64,000 nt of DNA from Treponema bryantii (GCF_900111035.1 NZ_FOFU01000013.1:1-64000), one strand, 5' to 3'; counted from the first letter of the stretch, positions 1 through 8,818 are shown. The notes: generated by a model from the sequence alone, not told the origin. Program-made: numbers and translations.

Positions 1-296
1 ATGTGTTCTTCATGCATAAGTTTTTGAATTAATTTGTGGTTAGTTGTACGTCCTCTGTTTCTGAACTCTAAAGTAATCCTTCTGTAGCCATAGCGTCCTT
101 TATTTTCATGATAAATCTGCTGGACAAGTTCACGTTCTTCCCTGTGTTTATCCCGTTTAGGATGCGTTTCTGAGTAATAAAATGAGCTTCTTGGCAAACC
201 TGTAAGTTTAATTAAATCTGAAACATTGAATTGTGACCTTAGTTCTCTGACAGCTTCGACTGTTCTCTGTCTTTTCTCTGCTGCTGTTTCTTTTTG
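1..296 (-). CDS. IS3-family transposase OrfB, N-terminal part (partial)
   Basis: This is the 5' part of the transposase catalytic subunit, read in the -1 frame relative to orfA and running off the left edge. The visible residues include the HTH_21-like region (GRYGYRRITLEFRNRG) that precedes the DDE integrase core in IS3 OrfB proteins. There is no convincing independent start. The frame joins orfA at a C-AAA-AAG run (about 290-296), a plausible -1 slip site that would give an OrfAB fusion transposase. The DDE residues are not in the window. Confidence 0.85.
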
Positions 297-766
297 TCGT
301 CTCTCTGAACTAAGGCCAGATATTTTTTTAGGAATTCATTCTCCATACGAAGATAAGCCAGTTCTTCGTCTTTTGTCCATTCTTCTCTTGGTTTGTTTGG
401 TATTAAACTTTTCTTTGGCATTTTTGATCGCCTGCCTTGTTTCTGGAACAGAGCTTCTGTACCACCGGTAATATATTTCTTTCGCCATGCACAGATAGTT
501 CCAATATTTGTAATACCAAAAATCAATGAAGTCTGTGAATCAGAAAGACGATGCTCTTGCTGATAGTTTAGCACTTTTAGTTTAAATTCTCCGCTAAAAT
601 TTCGCGTTGGTTCTGTAAATTTTCCGTTTAATTTGTACTGGGCAATCCACTGTCTAATTTGACTTGAACTTACTCCATATGCTTTTTCCTGTTGTTCTGG
701 ACTTATATGTTTTTCAATATAGTCTAAGACAATCTTTAATTTTAACTCTTTTGAGTATTTAGACAT
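239..766 (-). CDS. IS3-family transposase OrfA (helix-turn-helix)
   Basis: A protein of about 175 residues with two helix-turn-helix segments, the first near residues 10-50 (SPEQQEKAYGVSSSQIRQW) and the second near 65-110. A charged C-terminal segment rich in K, Q and R follows. The long double-HTH form is typical of IS150-group OrfA. ATG at 766 is preferred over the GTG at 778 because AGGAGG lies 11 nt upstream of it. It binds the element ends and, by -1 frameshifting near residue 157, is expected to yield OrfAB. Confidence 0.85.
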   Translation of the reverse strand: MSKYSKELKLKIVLDYIEKHISPEQQEKAYGVSSSQIRQWIAQYKLNGKFTEPTRNFSGEFKLKVLNYQQEHRLSDSQTSLIFGITNIGTICAWRKKYITGGTEALFQKQGRRSKMPKKSLIPNKPREEWTKDEELAYLRMENEFLKKYLALVQRDDKKKQQQRKDREQSKLSEN

Positions 767-798
767 AAAAAAATGCACCTCCTAAACTTGAACTTTAT

Positions 799-824
799 TT
801 GTCCAACTTTAGGGGTGCACTTCA
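799..824 (-). repeat. Terminal inverted repeat (right end) of the IS3-family element
   Basis: The sequence TGAAGTGCACCCCTAAAG on the minus strand, continuing towards GGACAA, lies just outside orfA. It matches the typical TG-starting, CACCCC-containing end of IS150-group elements. The partner repeat and any target-site duplication on the far side are outside the window, so the exact boundary (824, give or take two bases) is inferred. Confidence 0.6.
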
Positions 825-853
825 AATAGCTCGCTTTTTTATTTTCTGGGTCA

Positions 854-904
854 GAACTCTGAGATTACTAAACAATACTGCATATTGAAAAACACTCAGA
901 GTTC
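854..904. repeat. Inverted repeat beside the IS end
   Basis: GAACTCTGAG at 854-863 is the exact reverse complement of CTCAGAGTTC at 895-904, with about 31 bases between them. It could form a hairpin or be a protein site. No poly-T tract follows it closely, so it is not a standard terminator. The function is unknown. Confidence 0.5.
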
Positions 905-942
905 AATTTATGAGCCGGTGAACTTCATCTTATGAGCCAACC

Positions 943-1027
943 GGGAGGCGTTGCGGGGCCCTCCCCGCAGAAGGGGTAGCGGAAAACACCGCAGGCGTTT
1001 GAAGCGAGGGGAAGACTTTCCCCTCCT
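943..1027 (-). repeat. Interspersed intergenic repeat, copy 1
   Basis: Read on the minus strand, this GC-rich block (core about 971-1026) matches the blocks at about 38694-38750 and 50568-50628. Shared words are CTTCCCCTCGCTTC, CGCCTGCGG and TTCCGCTACCCCTTCT. A local hairpin GCGGGG/CCCCGC lies at about 952-967. Most of the 361-base gap between the IS end and the acidic-protein gene is this repeat, the inverted repeat at 854-904 and a promoter; nothing else was recognised there. Confidence 0.75.
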
Positions 1028-1124
1028 ATTGCACTAAATTCCAATCTTTTCAAAACAACCGAAGAATTTTCCGCTGAATATCACTAAAACTTATTTACTT
1101 TTTAGGCACTTTGAATTATATTAT

Positions 1125-1152
1125 TTGGCGGTGAGTTTATAAAGTTTATAAT
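1125..1152 (+). promoter_or_regulatory. Sigma-70-type promoter for the acidic protein gene
   Basis: TTGGCG at 1125-1130 and a perfect TATAAT at 1147-1152 are separated by 16 bases. The predicted start near 1159 leaves a leader of about 27 nt before the ATG at 1186, with GCGGGG as a weak ribosome-binding site. Confidence 0.65.
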
Positions 1153-1185
1153 CAGTGCTTTCCACAAAAACAATGCGGGGTTTTT

Positions 1186-1455
1186 ATGTCTGCTGATTCA
1201 GATTTTGAAGAATTAACAATGTCTTTTTCATACGGCGATGATTTCGACGATGAATATGATGATGATTTCGATGATGACTTCGATGACTACGAAGAAGATG
1301 ACGAAGCTCTTGATGATTTCGATGATGATGCAGACTTGTACTACGACGATGTTTTCAAAGAGGAAGAGGACGTAGACGAACCTTACGATGACGTTGAAGA
1401 AGAAGACGGATACGGTTCATATCGCAGCCGCTTCCAGGATGAAGATGAAGTATAA
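1186..1455 (+). CDS. Small, extremely acidic hypothetical protein
   Basis: An 89-residue protein in which 46 residues are Asp or Glu, arranged in near-repetitive DDF/DDY units with regularly spaced Phe and Tyr. There is no signal peptide, membrane segment or recognisable catalytic motif. It is monocistronic, with its own promoter upstream and a bidirectional terminator downstream, so it looks like a real gene. The composition recalls DNA-mimic or nucleic-acid-binding-partner proteins and the acidic tail of RNA polymerase delta, but no homology can be claimed. It is likely intrinsically disordered or metal/cation binding. Function unknown. Confidence 0.7.
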   Translation: MSADSDFEELTMSFSYGDDFDDEYDDDFDDDFDDYEEDDEALDDFDDDADLYYDDVFKEEEDVDEPYDDVEEEDGYGSYRSRFQDEDEV

Positions 1456-1483
1456 GCCTTTGACAGGCAATATAAAATAGCAT

Positions 1484-1516
1484 AAAAAAAACAGTCCAAT
1501 TGGACTGTTTTTTATT
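1484..1516. terminator. Bidirectional intrinsic terminator
   Basis: The palindrome ACAGTCCAATTGGACTGT (1491-1508) is flanked by A-rich sequence on the left and a T run on the right, so it can end transcription from both the acidic-protein gene and the convergent envelope operon that stops at 1539. Confidence 0.9.
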
Positions 1517-1538
1517 TTAGCTTTACAACACAAAAGGT

Positions 1539-3722
1539 CTACAAGCTGTTTAAATCCACCAGTTCATAACCGCTATCCAGTAATGCACTAATCAACAGTG
1601 CAACATATTTATAAAGCGGTCGTGAATGATTACTCTGTGAGAATCCACCTACAACTGATACTACTCCACCACCTGATTTTTCCAATCCGACACAATATTT
1701 CTTAATCAGTTTTTCAGGATCCATATCTGGATTCTTAAACTCGGAAACATCTGTTACAGTATTTACATATGTGTAACCAGCGTTTTCTCCATAAGAAATC
1801 AGTTCAGGAGAAATTGAATAATATGGTGCATGCCAGAATAATGTAAGCTCTGTTCCAGTGCAGGCATAAAACTCATCTTCATTACGGGCCAAACCACGGC
1901 GTACAAAATCTTCGTTGATTACAAAACTGTTTTCTGTAAGATCTGCAGTTGTAAAGAACATTGATGCACACAGATGATTATTATTTACAATCTGTTTTGT
2001 TTCTGCCGGGTAACGTCGAATAAACTCACCATTTATAAAGAAACTTCCCTTAACATTAAACTTCTTTAATTCAGAAAGAATCAAAGGAAGTCCATCTGCA
2101 TTATCATAAAGTTCAAATACAAGGGCTGCCTTTTTCTTTTCCGGCATCTTTCTGGTACTTTCTTTATATAGAGGAATTGTAACAGCTCGTTTACTTAAAG
2201 AACGTACATAAAGAGCATTATCATAATTTTTATTTGGAGTACTTCCTATAAACACTCTGTAACGTCCATTCTGTTTAACAGGAACAGGGTTCTCTGAAAA
2301 ATCAATTTTTGACCATGTTCTTTTATCTGAATTATATTTGTAATAATTTGAATTACCTGCATCTGCAATAATTGAATAGTCAGTAGTATTCCAATAACCG
2401 GCATTTACAGAAGACAGAGTAATTGTATCGGCCTTATTTGTATGAATATTCCATTTTCGGATACTCTTTTCTCCACCGACATAAAGGTTTGAATCATCTG
2501 TCCAGATTGCAGAAACAACTTTTTCTCCGGAAAGAACTGCAAGTCGTTTCCAGGTATTTATATCATAAACATAAACTGTTGAACCGGCAAAGAAAGCAGC
2601 CTTAGTGCCGTTTGGAGAGACAAAAGGTTTTCCAGAATCTTCAATCTCTAAAACATGCTGAGCGAGGGTATCCAGTTTATAAACAGAACCACGTTCCTTA
2701 ATGCCGTCGAACGGAAGTTTTTCCTGCCAGAGAACAGGTTTACCTGCTGCATCCCAGAAAATATAAGAAGCTACAAGTGATGCATTTGATTCTGTATATG
2801 GGCGGGAATAAATTACATCCATATAATCACAGGAAGCACTGCGCACTATAAGATATGTAAAGAGTCTTCCGTTCTGAGTTACAACAGCAGAGGTTACTTC
2901 ACTATTGCAGGAGAATTTGTCTGTAAGTGGATTAAACTGGAACGGAAGGCGTCCCATTGGCTTTCCCTGCCCTATTATTCCGGAATAAAGGCCGAGTGTA
3001 TAAAGTTCTTTTGTATTGATTTTATATAAAAGATAATCATCTACATAAGCAAGGAATTTTGATGAAGCCCAGTAAACAGAATTGATTGAGCCACGACCGA
3101 TTTTTCTATATCGCTCATCAATTTCTACACCGCGGAGTACTGCATCCGGATTACAAAAGTAAACTCCATTGTTCTTTTCATATACAAGAACAGAACTGTC
3201 TGGCGCCCATTTTATAGGAAGATCTTCATACGAATTGAGAACACCTTCGCAAAGAACACTGCTTTTTCCTGTCTGAGTACTTACGAGCATTAAATTTCCT
3301 GAAAAAATTGAAGTACGCTCTATACGGCAAAAATATTTTCCATCAGGACTTACTGCATATGGAACAACTGGTACTATATTTTCCGGCATTATGGAACTTT
3401 TTTCTATCCAGTTAACTGATCCATTCTTTTGTGAGTAACGGGCAATTCCATATCTGTTTCTGATCTGAAGAACATCTCCTCCAGAAAGAAGTTCCATCTG
3501 TTCCGGATAGCAGGTTATAACCTCAGGCATACCATCAGGTTTGCCATCTTTCAAAGCCGCATAGAAAAGTGATTTATATGGGCTCGTTCCAACCATATTG
3601 TGACGTACGGTAAAAAGAATTTCGTCGTTAAGATTTAAATCCGGATTCCCGAAGGAAGTACCGGCAAATAAAGAGAAAGAGAATAGGCTTACAACCAGAC
3701 ACAGTATACCTGTTTTTTTCAT
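1539..3722 (-). CDS. Secreted beta-propeller protein with degenerate NodB-like (polysaccharide deacetylase) C-terminal domain
   Basis: A 727-residue protein with a signal peptide (residues 1-20). Residues 30-500 form a long beta-rich region with WD40/TolB-like repeats (VSPDGKYF, WAPDSSVLVY, VSPNGTKAAFF, SAIWTDDSNLYV). A C-terminal region at about 530-727 resembles the NodB fold (ALVFELYDN, SFFINGEFIRRYP, FWHAPYY). The usual HxxxH metal motif of active deacetylases is replaced by NNHLCAS, so catalytic activity is doubtful. It is the last gene of the envelope operon and overlaps the zinc-ribbon gene by four bases (ATGA). It probably acts in the periplasm on, or as a sensor of, cell-wall glycans; that role is inferred. 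Confidence 0.7.
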   Translation of the reverse strand: MKKTGILCLVVSLFSFSLFAGTSFGNPDLNLNDEILFTVRHNMVGTSPYKSLFYAALKDGKPDGMPEVITCYPEQMELLSGGDVLQIRNRYGIARYSQKNGSVNWIEKSSIMPENIVPVVPYAVSPDGKYFCRIERTSIFSGNLMLVSTQTGKSSVLCEGVLNSYEDLPIKWAPDSSVLVYEKNNGVYFCNPDAVLRGVEIDERYRKIGRGSINSVYWASSKFLAYVDDYLLYKINTKELYTLGLYSGIIGQGKPMGRLPFQFNPLTDKFSCNSEVTSAVVTQNGRLFTYLIVRSASCDYMDVIYSRPYTESNASLVASYIFWDAAGKPVLWQEKLPFDGIKERGSVYKLDTLAQHVLEIEDSGKPFVSPNGTKAAFFAGSTVYVYDINTWKRLAVLSGEKVVSAIWTDDSNLYVGGEKSIRKWNIHTNKADTITLSSVNAGYWNTTDYSIIADAGNSNYYKYNSDKRTWSKIDFSENPVPVKQNGRYRVFIGSTPNKNYDNALYVRSLSKRAVTIPLYKESTRKMPEKKKAALVFELYDNADGLPLILSELKKFNVKGSFFINGEFIRRYPAETKQIVNNNHLCASMFFTTADLTENSFVINEDFVRRGLARNEDEFYACTGTELTLFWHAPYYSISPELISYGENAGYTYVNTVTDVSEFKNPDMDPEKLIKKYCVGLEKSGGGVVSVVGGFSQSNHSRPLYKYVALLISALLDSGYELVDLNSL

Positions 3723-3955
3723 TTATGCATCTCCGCACTTAAAACAAGAATGGAAAGCTCTTTTTCCAGAGAATCAAGCTGTTCTTCCATCTTTTCTAAT
3801 TGATTATAACGCTTTTGGAATTGTTTTTCCTTAAATTTCGCATAACGTAATTCAGCACTATCATCTTTTTCCTGAACTACACGGGATTTACCACACCAAG
3901 GGCAATAATAAAACTTCTTGTCGATCAACTTTCCACAGCCACCGCAGATACACAT
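3719..3955 (-). CDS. Small zinc-ribbon protein with coiled-coil tail
   Basis: A 78-residue protein with two CxxC pairs (CGGC near residue 4 and CPWC near residue 18), the signature of a zinc ribbon. A highly charged helical tail, probably coiled coil, covers residues 35-75. There is no signal peptide, so it is cytoplasmic. GGGGGA precedes the ATG. It sits between the M23 peptidase and the beta-propeller protein (four-base overlap with the latter). It is likely a protein-interaction factor; the specific function is unknown. Confidence 0.72.
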   Translation of the reverse strand: MCICGGCGKLIDKKFYYCPWCGKSRVVQEKDDSAELRYAKFKEKQFQKRYNQLEKMEEQLDSLEKELSILVLSAEMHK

Positions 3956-3966
3956 AAAAAATCCCC

Positions 3967-5199
3967 CTATTTTAGAACCGTCATCGGATCTACTAATTTT
4001 CCTTTTTTATATACTGTAAAATGAAGATGAGGACCTGTTGAATAGCCGGTTGAACCTACCAGACCAATTCTGGTTCCCTGGCTAACCCACTGCCCTTTAC
4101 TTGCAATTATTTTTGACATATGAGCATATAAAGTCTGGTATCCGTTACCATGATCAATAATTACATAATTTCCATAAACACGATTGATACCAGTTGTAGT
4201 TACCTTTCCACTCATTGCAGCAAGAATCGGTGTTCCTGTAGGACAAGCCATATCAGTTCCTGTATGGAAAGATTTAACACCAGCAATAGGATCAATTCTA
4301 TAGCCGTATGGAGAAGACCAGCGGAATTGAGAAGCGATAGGCATTCTAAAGAGTTCACCCATTGCATTTCTTAAAGAAGCAGCATCCATAGCCGCACCAG
4401 GCAAAAATAACTGCTGGCCGGCACTTAAAGTTTCGCTTGTAAGCTCATTTACATCAAGAAGCTGTTCAAGGCTGATTTTATATTTGCCTGTAATTGAATT
4501 AAGTGAATCGCCCTTTTTAACGGTGTATACAATTCCGTCAATTGAAGGAATACGGAGTTTTTGTCCTGCAGCTAACTGTCGGACATTTCCGATATCATTT
4601 ACAGAAATTAAAGTTGAAATATTTGTAAGGCTAAACTTCTTAGCAATTCCACTGATTGTATCACCCGAACGAACCTTGTAAGTCTGGAAAGTTACAGGCT
4701 GCGTAAAATTAGATTTTATAGAAGATACATCAACATCAAGAAGATTTCCTGTTTCATCATAGTCAATTTTACCTTCAAGAGCAAAATTAGCCATCAGTTT
4801 ATTCAAACTTTCAATATCACCTGAATCAGCTCCCTGAAGAGTAAGTGGACCTGTATGATTTATATGATGATTTATAAGCTTTGATGTGAAAAAACACAAA
4901 GTTCCGGCTGTAAGAACAGATACAAGAATCACTGAAAGCTTTTTGATATTTTCTCTAATGAAAGAACCAGCCTCTGAAACTGAAGCTCCAATTACCTTAA
5001 AGAAAACGCGTATAGAAAAATCGTTTTTTACTTTTTGTGCAGAAAAGCTTTTAAGTTCTGGAGAAAAAATATTTGATGTTATTGAAGCTGACTGGCTTCT
5101 CTCTTTATGCCTGAACTGTAACTCCGGCAGACTGAAATTTATAAAGTTTTTAAAATTTCTGCTTCGGGAATTATCCTGAACGTAACTTATTATTTCCAT
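3967..5199 (-). CDS. M23 family metallopeptidase with two LysM domains
   Basis: A 410-residue membrane-anchored cell-wall hydrolase. A cytoplasmic N-terminus of about 85 residues precedes one membrane segment (VILVSVLTAGTLCFF). Two LysM peptidoglycan-binding domains follow (about 172-220, YKVRSGDTISGIAKKF; about 225-270, YTVKKGDSLNSI). The C-terminal LytM/M23 domain (about 290-405) keeps the zinc ligands HTGTD and HLHF. It is expected to cleave peptide cross-links, or to act as an EnvC/NlpD-like activator, in the periplasm. It lies in the same operon as the penicillin-binding protein, which fits septal or elongation wall remodelling. The 12-base gap to the next gene supports co-transcription. 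Confidence 0.9.
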   Translation of the reverse strand: MEIISYVQDNSRSRNFKNFINFSLPELQFRHKERSQSASITSNIFSPELKSFSAQKVKNDFSIRVFFKVIGASVSEAGSFIRENIKKLSVILVSVLTAGTLCFFTSKLINHHINHTGPLTLQGADSGDIESLNKLMANFALEGKIDYDETGNLLDVDVSSIKSNFTQPVTFQTYKVRSGDTISGIAKKFSLTNISTLISVNDIGNVRQLAAGQKLRIPSIDGIVYTVKKGDSLNSITGKYKISLEQLLDVNELTSETLSAGQQLFLPGAAMDAASLRNAMGELFRMPIASQFRWSSPYGYRIDPIAGVKSFHTGTDMACPTGTPILAAMSGKVTTTGINRVYGNYVIIDHGNGYQTLYAHMSKIIASKGQWVSQGTRIGLVGSTGYSTGPHLHFTVYKKGKLVDPMTVLK

Positions 5200-5231
5200 G
5201 CTTCAAGTATCGGTAAATAATAAGGAGCGGT

Positions 5232-6836
5232 TTAGAGATATTCTTTCAAAAAGGGATATGCTGTAAGAAAATCTGATTGAGGGAAGTTTTTAAGTATATT
5301 CTGTAGTTTTTCTTTATCAGAATTATTTGAAACCAGAGCCGGAAGATTTTCTGCCTGATTTAGTAATTTTTGTTTGAAAGCTTTGATTTCAGGGTGCTTC
5401 AGAAGTTCAGAAACCTCTGCTTTTTGTATTCCCGGAACTGCAAGTCCCTGAGGACATAGCGTATAAGTTTTAGTTTCCGGGCAGGCGGCAAGACGTGCTT
5501 CAAACCACCAGGAGAACATTTTCATGCGGCTGTCTGTAAGTACAACTGAACCGTTATAGTCTTTTCCAGGTGCAGCATTGGCACTGTATAAAGAGGCTGC
5601 TGTAAAGCGGTCTGGCGCTGTAAGGCGGCTTGAAAGAGTATGATAAGTCTGTTCTGCAGAACTTCCTTTTATATGAGTCTGTTTATTAGGAAAAGCAAAA
5701 TCTAGTCCGGCAGTGTAGATTTCTTTAGCACCACAGAAATGAGCAAAGTTCCAGGCACTGGAAGCAACTGAACCGCCTGTTCCAAGATCTCCTGGCACAA
5801 GGCCGAGCTTCTGTTCAAAATACTGACCTACAGGGAATTGCGAACCGCACAAAAGTATTTTACGGCAATTAAATCTGAACACAGACGGATATGCCGAAAC
5901 TTCTGTAATCAAAATACTTTCAGGAGCTTCCAAGCCTGCAATATGACGATATGCCCAGAACTGAGGGTCAGTAAGAAGAATGAAATCTGGTTGAAGGCCG
6001 GCCCTTAGAAGAGTATGCAGAGCAGTTTCAACACAGACTGTTATTGTACGTTCTGAAATCTCTTTTATATATGGAAGAATTGTTTCTAGAGAAGGTCCTG
6101 CGCCAAGAATTAAAAACGGACAGGAAGCTGCAATATCTGCAAGCTGCGAAATACCGGCACAGTTTTCAAGCTGGCTCATATTTTTGATACTGTTTCTACA
6201 CCAGAGTTTTCCAAACTTTTTTAGGGTTGCAGCATTTATTTCATTTTTTCTTTGATTTCGCTTAACAAGAGAACGAACTTCATTAAAATAAGGAACTGAA
6301 TGAGCTGTAAAAGAAGGAATATCAAAAAACCAGGAATCTGAAACACCCGTCTCTCCTACATTTACCTTTGTTCCATCTTCAAGTAAGGGCAGAACAGATT
6401 CAGACGGACAGCCTACAGCAATTATCAGATTTTCAAGAGTAAATACAGGAGTCCAGTCCAGAACAGCCATTGCAGCAAAAAAATGTTTTACATCCGGTTC
6501 AATTAAAACAAGACGTGGAAGTGTTTTTCCAGCAGCAGCACGCTCCATTGCAAGCTTTGCAAATTCAATGACATGATAGCCCAGTCCAAAGCCATAAAAT
6601 ACTACTGCAGATTTCTGAAAAACTTCATCACGTCCAACCGCACCGGAAGCTTCCCTTTCCGGATTATAGGCAGAATGAAGTCGTACACCACCCTCACTTG
6701 CTGTTATACTTTGATTTTTTGCTTTTTCAAGATTCCATATTGATTCTGGCGGAACTGGTTCACTGCCAGTCATCTGTGCCAGCTGCGGGAATCTTTTTTT
6801 GAACGCTTCGAAATTATTATTCCAGATTGAGTTCAA
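5232..6836 (-). CDS. DUF115 / motility-associated (Maf-like) glycosyltransferase-family protein
   Basis: A 534-residue protein with the DUF115 (6-hydroxymethylpterin pyrophosphokinase MptE-like) core at about 215-400. Visible motifs are FLILGAGPSLE, a Rossmann-like glycine motif, and PDFILLTDPQ. Bacterial Maf proteins with this core transfer nonulosonic acids to flagellin, which would suit spirochaetal periplasmic flagella, but the substrate here is unknown. The start is TTG at 6836, which lies inside the end of the penicillin-binding protein gene (20-base overlap). GGAG is placed 10 nt upstream and no better ATG is available, so the start is moderately certain. Confidence 0.75.
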   Translation of the reverse strand: MNSIWNNNFEAFKKRFPQLAQMTGSEPVPPESIWNLEKAKNQSITASEGGVRLHSAYNPEREASGAVGRDEVFQKSAVVFYGFGLGYHVIEFAKLAMERAAAGKTLPRLVLIEPDVKHFFAAMAVLDWTPVFTLENLIIAVGCPSESVLPLLEDGTKVNVGETGVSDSWFFDIPSFTAHSVPYFNEVRSLVKRNQRKNEINAATLKKFGKLWCRNSIKNMSQLENCAGISQLADIAASCPFLILGAGPSLETILPYIKEISERTITVCVETALHTLLRAGLQPDFILLTDPQFWAYRHIAGLEAPESILITEVSAYPSVFRFNCRKILLCGSQFPVGQYFEQKLGLVPGDLGTGGSVASSAWNFAHFCGAKEIYTAGLDFAFPNKQTHIKGSSAEQTYHTLSSRLTAPDRFTAASLYSANAAPGKDYNGSVVLTDSRMKMFSWWFEARLAACPETKTYTLCPQGLAVPGIQKAEVSELLKHPEIKAFKQKLLNQAENLPALVSNNSDKEKLQNILKNFPQSDFLTAYPFLKEYL

Positions 6837-8694
6837 TTACCATGTTCTCCGTAACTGGGGTTCCCGGCTCCGGGCTCTGGCTTGTTACCCAGCCGCTTCC
6901 GTTTATATTAAGACGGATGTCTGTACGTTCCATAAGTGGCAGAAGCTCACGCTTTGATTTTCCGGTAAAATCTGGAACGACTGAGCCAACCTGAATTCCC
7001 TGAGATGACGAAATTGTTATTACTCCACTGTGCTCAAGAGATGCGGCGCCGCCACGGCTCATTCCAAGGTGATCAATGATAATATCTGCGGCCTCTCCGA
7101 TTACAGGAGCTACGATACGTCCACCGTAAGTTTCACCCTTAGCCTTTTCAACTACGATATACAGAACAATCTGAGGTTCATCAACCGGGAAAATTGCAAT
7201 ACAGCTTGAAAGGAAGTCTGTATCACTATAACCGCCATGTACCTTATCTGCCATCTGAGCTGTACCGGTTTTTACACCAATATCAACATCGCGGAGATTT
7301 GCACGGGAACCTGTACCACTCTTTGCAGTTGTTTCCATACAACTGAGAATATAATCAGCTGTATTCTTTGAGAAAACACGGTCCTTATACTGAGGTTCAT
7401 GCTCATAATAAGTTGTACCGTCTTTATTTGTAATCTTATGAATAAAAGAAAGCTGAACAGGAATACCGCCGTTTCCAATGGAAGTAGCAGCCTGTAACAT
7501 CTGAAGTGCAGACACACTGATTTCCTGCCCGATAGCAATTGTTGGTTTTGAACGCGCAGACCAAAGTGCGCTTGTTGTATCTTTTACAGAACCCGAGGTT
7601 TCACCAGGAAGCTCTACTCCGGTTTTCTTACCAAAGCCAAGCATTCGGATTCTTGCCATAAATTCATCTTCACTGATTCTGTCACTTATCTGTCCAAGTA
7701 CATCATTGCAGGAATAACGGAGTCCGTCTTTAGGTGTACACCAGCCATGATGCTCCAGACACTTAATTCTGATTGTTTCACCACCGGCAATACGCTTTTC
7801 ATACATTCCGTCACAAAGGAAAGAATCATTAGGAGAGATTCCATGTTCGTCGTAAACAATTCCAACTGTAAAGATTTTGAATACAGATCCCGGTTCATAG
7901 GCTGTCATTGCAGGTCTGTCTACTTTTGCCTCAATCATAGAAGAACCATATTCATTCAAATCTGCAGAAGGAAGACTTATGTATGAAAGCACCTCACCTG
8001 TTGTACAATCAGCGGCAACAAGCATCATGCTTTCTGCCTGAGTTTCGTTCATTGTTTTATGAGCAATCTGTTCAAGCTTATACTGAAGGTTTGCATCTAT
8101 ACTCAAAAAGACATTTCGTCCCTGGAGTGGTTCACCGTTTTCATCTGTTCCAGAAGGAGCAAGCACACTCTGCTGAGAGAATTCAATTCCTGCAAGACCG
8201 CGCCCATCATCACCCATATAACCGATTAACTGAGAAGCAAGTGCATGATTCGGATAATTACGGCCAGGAATTTTTTCATAACTTACAAAATTATAACCTT
8301 TTTCATCTGTAAGCTGTTTAAGAGGCTCATACATTGTCTGTGTTATTTTTTTCTTAAGATAAACAAAACTTCGGTTTGTATTTATTATTTCCAGAACCTC
8401 TTCAGGAAGCATTTCCAGAAGTGGAGCTACATCATTTGCAAAACGAGTTTTGATTTTTTCGCTATCTTTTATATTTTTTACAGATACACCGACATGATAG
8501 AAATTAGTCTGAACTGCAAGTGGAAAGCCGGAACGGTCTACAATTGAACCACGCTCAACAGGTGGCACATTCTGAGCCACAGGTGTAACCGGTTGAAGAG
8601 AAAGTTTCGCATATGTAAACAGTAAAACAAGAAGACAGATTCCACAGCAAATGAAAAAGAAAATTGTCTGCTTAGGTCTGAAGAACTGATTCAC
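6817..8694 (-). CDS. Class B penicillin-binding protein with PASTA domain (FtsI/SpoVD-like)
   Basis: A 625-residue peptidoglycan transpeptidase. One N-terminal membrane anchor (about 10-30) precedes the PBP dimerisation domain (about 45-180) and the transpeptidase domain. The active-site motifs are present in order: SVFK (the serine), SCN and KTG. A C-terminal PASTA domain (about 565-625, VPDFTGKSKRELLPLM) closes the protein. It cross-links septal or lateral wall. The start is GTG at 8694 with a GGTGG-like site upstream. It heads the operon that also carries the DUF115 protein, M23 peptidase, zinc ribbon and beta-propeller protein. Whether it is the division (FtsI) or elongation paralogue is not decided by the sequence. 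Confidence 0.88.
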   Translation of the reverse strand: MNQFFRPKQTIFFFICCGICLLVLLFTYAKLSLQPVTPVAQNVPPVERGSIVDRSGFPLAVQTNFYHVGVSVKNIKDSEKIKTRFANDVAPLLEMLPEEVLEIINTNRSFVYLKKKITQTMYEPLKQLTDEKGYNFVSYEKIPGRNYPNHALASQLIGYMGDDGRGLAGIEFSQQSVLAPSGTDENGEPLQGRNVFLSIDANLQYKLEQIAHKTMNETQAESMMLVAADCTTGEVLSYISLPSADLNEYGSSMIEAKVDRPAMTAYEPGSVFKIFTVGIVYDEHGISPNDSFLCDGMYEKRIAGGETIRIKCLEHHGWCTPKDGLRYSCNDVLGQISDRISEDEFMARIRMLGFGKKTGVELPGETSGSVKDTTSALWSARSKPTIAIGQEISVSALQMLQAATSIGNGGIPVQLSFIHKITNKDGTTYYEHEPQYKDRVFSKNTADYILSCMETTAKSGTGSRANLRDVDIGVKTGTAQMADKVHGGYSDTDFLSSCIAIFPVDEPQIVLYIVVEKAKGETYGGRIVAPVIGEAADIIIDHLGMSRGGAASLEHSGVITISSSQGIQVGSVVPDFTGKSKRELLPLMERTDIRLNINGSGWVTSQSPEPGTPVTENMVIELNLE

Positions 8695-8759
8695 AATAAA
8701 TTTCCACCCATATCTATTGTAAACCTAAATTAAGATAATTTCTAGATATAATATAATTG

Positions 8760-8798
8760 AAAAAAATACCCGTCATTGTATTTGAAGCAATGACGGGT
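8760..8798 (-). terminator. Intrinsic terminator of the lipoprotein gene
   Basis: An 11-bp perfect stem (ACCCGTCATTG, 8768-8778, with CAATGACGGGT, 8788-8798) is followed on the minus strand by a TTTTTTT run. It lies just after the lipoprotein stop and just upstream of the penicillin-binding protein operon, separating the two units. Confidence 0.9.
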
Positions 8799-8818
8799 AA
8801 ATAAACTAAAAGAATTTT

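Larger units (their letters stand above)
1..824 (-). mobile_element. IS3-family (IS150-type) insertion sequence, truncated by window edge
   Basis: The element reads on the minus strand, with one terminal end at about 824. It carries orfA and the beginning of orfB, arranged with a -1 frameshift overlap as in IS3-family elements. The terminal sequence at about 799-824 (minus strand TGAAGTGCACCCC...GGACAA) resembles the ends of IS150-type elements. The other end, and most of the DDE catalytic part of orfB, lie outside the window, so it cannot be judged whether the copy is intact. Confidence 0.88.

Noticed and set aside
8760-8798. Stem-loop before the penicillin-binding protein considered as a riboswitch
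   Set aside because: It is a simple perfect stem with a T run on the lipoprotein strand, so a terminator explains it.
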